DNA of 57,169 nucleotides, taken from Acidobacteriota bacterium. GTDB taxonomy: Bacteria; Acidobacteriota; Terriglobia; Bryobacterales; Bryobacteraceae. The stretch is from the NCBI GenBank assembly GCA_016870995.1, contig VFZU01000022.1, positions 1 through 57,169 of the forward strand. Direction: 5' to 3'. Made by a program: the position numbers and the translations under genes. Shown piece after piece: positions 53,415 to 57,169 of the stretch. How positions within the stretch are numbered: the first letter of the stretch is position 1; every line of letters starts with the position of its first letter. The notes below the pieces were generated by a model, which was not told where the DNA came from, searched no databases, and saw only the letters and a list, made by a program, of their open reading frames with translations.

Positions 53415-53941
53415 GTCTCAGACTTTACGAAGAATTGTTTATCGTAAAACCCGACTCGACTGACGAGTTGGTCGATCCGCTGGTCGAACAAATGACCCAG
53501 TTGATTGTCAAAGACGGCGGCAATGTGCAGTTCACTGAAAAGTGGGGCACCCGCAAGCTCGCCTACCAGGTGGGCCGTTATCTCGAGGGTTATTACATCC
53601 TGCTGCGCTTTGAAGCCAGCGGTGCAACCATCAAGGAAATCGAACGCCGTCTGCGCGTCAACGATCTCGTGATCAAGTACCTCACTGTCCGTCTCGATGA
53701 AGAGATGAAGTGGGTCGAAAAGCGCAAGAAGCGTCGCGAAAAGCGCGCTGCCCGCAAGCCTCAGGTTGCTGCTCCCGCTGCTCCGGCCGCTGCTCCTGGT
53801 GCTCCTGGCGCTGCTCCTGGTGCTCTTGGCGCTGCTGCTCCCGCCCTCCCGGCCGAGCCCGCCGTGCCTGCTCCTGGCAAGCCCAACGAGCCTGCCGCGA
53901 ATGCCCCCGCCGCCGCTGCTCCCGCTCCGGCTGCTGAATAA
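53411..53941 (+). CDS. rpsF: 30S ribosomal protein S6 with long Ala/Pro tail
   Basis: Residues 1-100 are a normal S6 (MSLRLYEELFIVKPD, then WGTRKLAYQVGRYLEGYYILLRFEA and VIKYLTVRLDEEMKW), followed by a basic KKRRE linker. Residues 117-176 are almost only Ala and Pro with a few Gly and Glu, partly encoded by a tandem 21 bp repeat at 53789-53830. S6 is usually 95-140 residues, so this tail is unusually long. The gene is coupled to pth by a 4 bp overlap and followed by rpsR and rplI. Confidence 0.95.
   Translation: MSLRLYEELFIVKPDSTDELVDPLVEQMTQLIVKDGGNVQFTEKWGTRKLAYQVGRYLEGYYILLRFEASGATIKEIERRLRVNDLVIKYLTVRLDEEMKWVEKRKKRREKRAARKPQVAAPAAPAAAPGAPGAAPGALGAAAPALPAEPAVPAPGKPNEPAANAPAAAAPAPAAE
53789..53830 (+). 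repeat. Tandem 21 bp repeat inside rpsF
   Basis: Two head-to-tail 21-base units at 53789-53809 and 53810-53830 differ at one base. They encode the seven-residue units AAPGAPG and AAPGALG in the S6 tail. Related GCTGCTCC fragments lie on either side. The repeat length is a multiple of three, so copy number could change without breaking the frame. Confidence 0.8.
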
Positions 53942-53972
53942 CCCGTGGAAGCGATAAAGGAGAACACATAAC

Positions 53973-54284
53973 ATGGCTGAAGGAAGAGGCGGCCGCCCCA
54001 TTGCGGCCTCGATGCGCCCCACCGGTGGTGACAAGGCGAACATCGTCAACAAGAAGCAGTATTTCCGTCGTAAGAAAGTCTGCCGGTTCTCGGTCGAAAA
54101 GATCGACTACATCGATTACAAAGACATCAACCTGCTGCGCCAGTACATCTCTGAGCGCGGCAAGATTGTCCCCCGTCGTTTGACCGGCACCAGCACCCAG
54201 TTCCAGCGCCGTTTGGCCGTCGCCATCAAGCGCGCCCGCAACATCGCCTTGCTGCCCTTTGCAACGCGGGAAGGAGAAAAGTAA
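53973..54284 (+). CDS. rpsR: 30S ribosomal protein S18
   Basis: The 103-residue S18 has the core [21 protein letters not shown] and [37 protein letters not shown], with an N-terminal extension of about 25 residues rich in Gly and Arg. An AAGGAG site precedes ATG 53973 at normal spacing. rplI starts directly at the next base after its stop. No ssb gene lies between rpsF and rpsR. Confidence 0.96.
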   Translation: MAEGRGGRPIAASMRPTGGDKANIVNKKQYFRRKKVCRFSVEKIDYIDYKDINLLRQYISERGKIVPRRLTGTSTQFQRRLAVAIKRARNIALLPFATREGEK

Positions 54285-54731
54285 ATGGAAGTCATTCTCC
54301 GCGAAGATATCGATAAGCTCGGCTCCCGCGGTCAGGTTGTGAAAGTGAAGGACGGCTTTGCCCGTAACTTCCTTCTCCCCCGCCGTCTCGCCGTGTTTGC
54401 CACCGAGGCCAACAAGAAGATCGTCGAACAGGAACGCCAGTCCTGGCTTCGTAAAGAAGCCAAGGTGAAGGCCGATGCCGAAGGTCTCGCTCAATTGCTC
54501 AGCGGCGTAACTCTTGAGTTCGCCCGCAAGGCCGGCGAAGAAGATCACCTCTTCGGCTCCGTGACCGCCTCTGACATCGAGACCGGTCTGTCGAAGAAGA
54601 ACTTTACCATCGACAAGAAGAAGATCCATCTCGACGAACCGATCAAGGTCCTCGGCGAACACAAGGTCACGCTCAACCTCTACAAGGGCGTTACCGCCGA
54701 GATCACTGTCAACGTCGTCAAGGAAAGCTAG
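54285..54731 (+). CDS. rplI: 50S ribosomal protein L9
   Basis: A complete 148-residue L9 with the N-terminal rRNA-binding signature EVILREDIDKLGSRGQVVKVKDGFARNFLLPR, a long central helix and a C-terminal domain (EDHLFGSVTASDIETGL, then KVTLNLYKGVTAEITVNVV). An AAGGAG site lies 10 bases upstream, within the end of rpsR. It is the last ribosomal gene of the run. Confidence 0.96.
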   Translation: MEVILREDIDKLGSRGQVVKVKDGFARNFLLPRRLAVFATEANKKIVEQERQSWLRKEAKVKADAEGLAQLLSGVTLEFARKAGEEDHLFGSVTASDIETGLSKKNFTIDKKKIHLDEPIKVLGEHKVTLNLYKGVTAEITVNVVKES

Positions 54732-54743
54732 GTCTCAAAACTC

Positions 54744-55490
54744 ATGGCATACTTCGATCTCACTGGCCAAACCGCGATTGTCACAGGCGCGGCAGGCGGC
54801 ATCGGCGAAACCATCGCCCGCCGTCTTGCCAACTCCGGCGCCACCGTAGTCGTTGCTGATCTCAATCTCCAAGCCGGTGAGGCCGTTGCTGCCTCGCTTC
54901 CCAACAACTCGTTTGCGCTCTCGCTCGACGTCACCTCGAGCGAGAGCTGCGATCAACTGGCAGCCGCTGTCGTCGCCCGCACCGGGCGCATCGACATCGT
55001 CGTCAATAACGCAGGCGTCGCAGGCAAGGCCGCTCCCGTTTGGGAACAATCCGATCAGGATTGGGCCTGGTGCGTAGCCGTCAATCTGAATGGCCCCTTT
55101 TACCTCTGCCGCGCCGTTGTCCCCTTCATGCGCGAACGTAAGTACGGCCGCATCGTGAATATCGCCTCCATCGCCGGCAAAGAAGGCAACCCCAATATGA
55201 GTGCCTATTCCGCCACGAAGGCCGGCCTCATCGGTTTTACCAAGTCCCTCGGCAAAGAAGTCGCCCTCGACGGCATCACTGCCAACTGCGTCACTCCCGC
55301 CGTCGTCCGCACCAAGATCCTCGAACAACTCACGCCCCAACAGGTCGATTACATGACTCAGCGCATCCCCATGCGCCGCACCGGTGAGCCGGAAGAAATC
55401 GCCGCAGTCGTTCATTTCCTCTCGAGCCCCGACTCTTCCTTCATCACGGCTCAGACCTACGACGCATCTGGCGGCAGAGCTACCTACTAA
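54744..55490 (+). CDS. SDR-family oxidoreductase (FabG-like)
   Basis: A 248-residue short-chain dehydrogenase with the NAD(P) site VTGAAGGIGETIARRL, VVNNAGVAG, the catalytic serine in VNIASIAGKEG and YSATKAG (YxxxK). The C-terminal LSSPDSSFITAQTYDASGG is typical of FabG and related 3-oxoacyl or sugar reductases. The substrate is unknown. It begins 12 bp after rplI and ends in TAATG with the next gene. Confidence 0.9.
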   Translation: MAYFDLTGQTAIVTGAAGGIGETIARRLANSGATVVVADLNLQAGEAVAASLPNNSFALSLDVTSSESCDQLAAAVVARTGRIDIVVNNAGVAGKAAPVWEQSDQDWAWCVAVNLNGPFYLCRAVVPFMRERKYGRIVNIASIAGKEGNPNMSAYSATKAGLIGFTKSLGKEVALDGITANCVTPAVVRTKILEQLTPQQVDYMTQRIPMRRTGEPEEIAAVVHFLSSPDSSFITAQTYDASGGRATY

Positions 55491-56887
55491 TGCTCATCCA
55501 GCCTTCGAAGTTCGATTCCACCCCCGTCAATACTCTGATTGAACAGGCTGGCCTTGGGCGTATCGGCTTTGATCAGCGCCTCGTCAAATCGTTGACCTCC
55601 CGCCCGAAAGACTCCGTCCCTGCCTTGGTCCGCTACGGCTTGGACACCCCAGAATCTGCCCGCCTCCAGATCGATTCCGACCTGCTCAACCTTCTCGCCG
55701 CCATGCCCGGCAACAATGGTCTTGATTACGTAATTTCTCTCCTTCGGGATGGCTTCTCCGAGATTCCGGAGAGCATGCTCGATATCGCGCGCCGCGCCGG
55801 TTCGACCGCGGTCGATGCCCTTGTGACGCTGTATCGCGAACTCGAAGAAGACTCTTCGAGTGAAGTTGCATTTCTCCTCTCTGGTCTCGGCCTGCGCGAT
55901 CCCCGCATCCTTCAGATCAACATGGAACGCCTTGAATTCGACATGGAAGACGGTGCGATGCTTCTCGGCCTTTATGGCGATAAGGCTGGCATTCCTGCGC
56001 TCGAAAAACTCTCGATCGAACTCGGCAAAAACCGCGAAATCGATTTCGCCCTCGAACAACTTCGCCAAAGCAACGGGGAAGCGTACTTCCCAGAAATCGA
56101 TCACCTCGCCGACTACCCGGAAACTGCAGGCCCGGAATTCGAAGTCCTCGACGACGATGAGATTGTTGAGTTCGCCACCAGCTATGAGGATGAATCCGTT
56201 CGCCTCGCTGCCCTCGATGTCCTCGAAGATCTCGACTTGCCTCAATCTGTTGCCGAGCCTCTCATCAAACTGGCTTCCAGTGCGGACTCTGTCCTGGTGC
56301 GCGCCGCGGCTTTCCGTGCTCTTGCTCGCCTAAACCAGATCGAAGAAGTCCGAGCCCTCGCTGACGCCACTTTGGGCAACCTTGAAACCCCTCCCGCGAT
56401 CCGCGCCGCCAGTCTCATCACGCTTCTTCCTGACAGCATCTCTCCTGTTCGCACCCGCGCCTTGATCGATGAACTCATCGCCAATCCCGAGTCCCGCGCC
56501 GACGCAGTCCACGCCATGTGGCGCTCTCGCGAAGCTGCCTATAGCAGCCGCTTCGGAACATTTCTCGACGATCCTGATTTGGCCGTTCGCCGTCAGGCCA
56601 TTCGTGGCGCGGGGGTCTGCGGCGACGTCACTGCGATCGCCAAACTTCGCGACCTCATGATGGATGACGAACTCCGCAAGGATGCCATTTTCGCTTATGC
56701 CATGGCGATCCCCTCTGATATCTCGTCTAGCCGCGTGCGCAGCCTCTATACCCGCATCGAGAAGGAGGCCGGCGGCCTCAATCGCGATGAAGCCACCTCG
56801 GTCGGCATTGCCCTCGACATGCGCCTTGAGGCCGCTGGTAAAGAACCTGTCTTCTTCACAAGTGAAGAAGACGATGACGAAGCCTAA
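55490..56887 (+). CDS. HEAT-repeat protein
   Basis: The 465-residue protein is built of helical repeats, seen as recurring segments such as RLAALDVLEDLDLPQSVAEPL, LVRAAAFRALARLNQIEEVRAL and LAVRRQAIRGAGVCGDVTAIAKL. It starts at ATG 55490, one base inside the SDR stop. There is no signal peptide. The C-terminus is strongly acidic (SEEDDDEA). Such proteins usually act as binding scaffolds; the partner is unknown. Confidence 0.82.
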   Translation: MLIQPSKFDSTPVNTLIEQAGLGRIGFDQRLVKSLTSRPKDSVPALVRYGLDTPESARLQIDSDLLNLLAAMPGNNGLDYVISLLRDGFSEIPESMLDIARRAGSTAVDALVTLYRELEEDSSSEVAFLLSGLGLRDPRILQINMERLEFDMEDGAMLLGLYGDKAGIPALEKLSIELGKNREIDFALEQLRQSNGEAYFPEIDHLADYPETAGPEFEVLDDDEIVEFATSYEDESVRLAALDVLEDLDLPQSVAEPLIKLASSADSVLVRAAAFRALARLNQIEEVRALADATLGNLETPPAIRAASLITLLPDSISPVRTRALIDELIANPESRADAVHAMWRSREAAYSSRFGTFLDDPDLAVRRQAIRGAGVCGDVTAIAKLRDLMMDDELRKDAIFAYAMAIPSDISSSRVRSLYTRIEKEAGGLNRDEATSVGIALDMRLEAAGKEPVFFTSEEDDDEA

Positions 56888-56910
56888 TACAAATCTGCCT
56901 CATTTTGATT

Positions 56911-56925
56911 TGGTTTTTCTAACCA
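56911..56925 (+). terminator. Weak hairpin with T-run
   Basis: A 5 bp stem (56911-56915 with 56921-56925) and a 5-base loop are followed by CCTTTT, 24 bp after the HEAT-repeat gene. The stem is short and AT-rich, so it is at best a weak terminator for the long housekeeping run. Confidence 0.25.
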
Positions 56926-56942
56926 CCTTTTCATAGCCTAAA

Positions 56943-56948
56943 TATAAT
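56943..56948 (+). promoter_or_regulatory. Possible -10 element
   Basis: A perfect TATAAT lies 31 bp before the GTG of the truncated Tat gene. No good -35 is seen at the proper distance, so it is only a candidate. Confidence 0.3.
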
Positions 56949-56978
56949 CCTGTAAACAAACCCGGTCAAACTCAGACC

Positions 56979-57074
56979 GTGGCTAAGACTTTCCTTCGTC
57001 GGGATTTGCTCAAACTTCCCCTCGGCTTGCTTTGCCTGGCGCCGCTCGCCGCCTCAAGCGATACCTCCCACTGA
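56979..57074 (+). pseudogene. Tat-signal protein gene interrupted by an insertion sequence
   Basis: From GTG 56979 the frame reads AKTFLRRDLLKLPLGLLCLAP, a clear twin-arginine export signal with a hydrophobic core and an AAS cleavage-like end. It stops after 31 codons at a TGA (57072-57074), which is also the tip of the insertion-sequence end. The natural gene was probably longer, and its 3' part would lie past the element, outside the window. The passenger protein cannot be named. An alternative is that this is a chance short open frame. Confidence 0.6.
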
Positions 57075-57169
57075 CCTGACGCCCTAAAATCGTACCAGCG
57101 GAAATCATAGGATCTTTCAAGAGGAAAGGAGAGATCAATGAAGAAGAAGCGGTACAGCAATGAAGAGAT
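57072..57169 (+). mobile_element. Left end of an IS3-family insertion sequence
   Basis: The element probably starts at TGACCTGACGCCC (57072-57084), which looks like the TG-tipped terminal repeat of IS3-family elements. A transposase gene begins 66 bp later and the window ends before the right side. The boundary is supported by the Tat-signal frame that stops exactly there. The right repeat and target duplication cannot be seen. Confidence 0.65.
57138..57169 (+). CDS. IS3-type transposase OrfA, 5' end only
   Basis: Only ten full codons are in the window, reading MKKKRYSNEE. This matches the usual start of IS3-family OrfA proteins, which carry a helix-turn-helix that binds the element ends. 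AAAGGAGAG at 57125-57133 gives a strong ribosome site for ATG 57138. The rest of orfA and any orfB lie beyond the window edge. Confidence 0.65.
   Translation, partial: MKKKRYSNEE

Noticed and set aside
53255-54662. Two long minus-strand open frames opposite rpsF, rpsR and rplI
   Set aside because: They mirror ribosomal genes of certain identity, consist of low-complexity Arg/Gln/Ser runs where the Ala/Pro tail lies, and have no ribosome site.
1-57169. CRISPR array, toxin-antitoxin pair, restriction or other defence cluster
   Set aside because: No regularly spaced repeats were seen. The only candidate immunity-type protein (SUFU-like, 228-836) has no toxin partner.

Overview
The window looks like a chromosomal segment of an Acidobacteriota bacterium, most likely in the Bryobacter/Solibacter branch. 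The best marker is the secreted protein at 20228-22009. Its C-terminal third reads like the TIGR03437 domain, which is expanded in Solibacter-type genomes. A serine/threonine kinase fused to a PD40 beta-propeller (32784-35474), a Tat-exported Gfo/Idh/MocA protein and a cytochrome c/copper-monooxygenase-like protein fit the same group. This placement is inference from protein families, because no rRNA gene is present.

Layout. 1-5491: short units encoding a SUFU-like protein, a secreted DxDGD-loop protein, a SixA phosphatase, an O-antigen-ligase-like membrane protein coupled to a DUF3445 protein, a tiny secreted protein and an HDAC-type deacetylase. 9374 down to 5443 (minus): purC, cvpA, gph, a cytochrome c protein and a methyltransferase. 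9430-19796: an S41 protease, an exported oxidoreductase, a three-gene sugar/glycosyl cluster (glycosyltransferase-methyltransferase fusion, sugar isomerase, nucleotide-sugar epimerase), glgB, an adenosine-deaminase-family enzyme, a matrixin protease and a cysE split by a frameshift. 19875-28659: an isolated nuoA joined to the TIGR03437 protein, an alanyl-tRNA editing protein, two transporters, a polyprenyl-type glycosyltransferase, a sialidase-like protein and a ROK sugar kinase. 32733 down to 28628 (minus): a cytochrome oxidase/heme A assembly unit that includes an ABC-2 exporter.

32784-46260 (mostly plus): the kinase, then on the minus strand a reduced FadB-like protein, then a long plus-strand run of redoxin, DUF1697, glucokinase-type ROK, xylB, priA, GNAT, TPR protein, yvcK and glmU. 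46257-49119: truB, an unknown protein and a beta-barrel-like protein. 49305-56887: a tight housekeeping run of acyP, apt, ispE, prs, rplY, pth, rpsF, rpsR, rplI, an SDR and a HEAT-repeat protein. The window ends in the left end of an IS3-type insertion sequence that appears to cut a Tat-exported protein after 31 codons.

Packing is very tight. Of eleven convergent gene pairs, ten overlap at their 3' ends (five by exactly 4 bp) and the eleventh is separated by 5 bp. Several divergent pairs have start codons only 7 to 30 bp apart, and one pair appears to share a CATG. No stretch above 300 bases lacks a gene, and no tRNA, rRNA or CRISPR array is visible. Nothing here is a clear new defence or mobile system. 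The best leads are the hollowed-out FadB-like protein, the shared-CATG divergent pair, the nuoA/TIGR03437 coupling, the frameshifted cysE and the IS-interrupted Tat gene.
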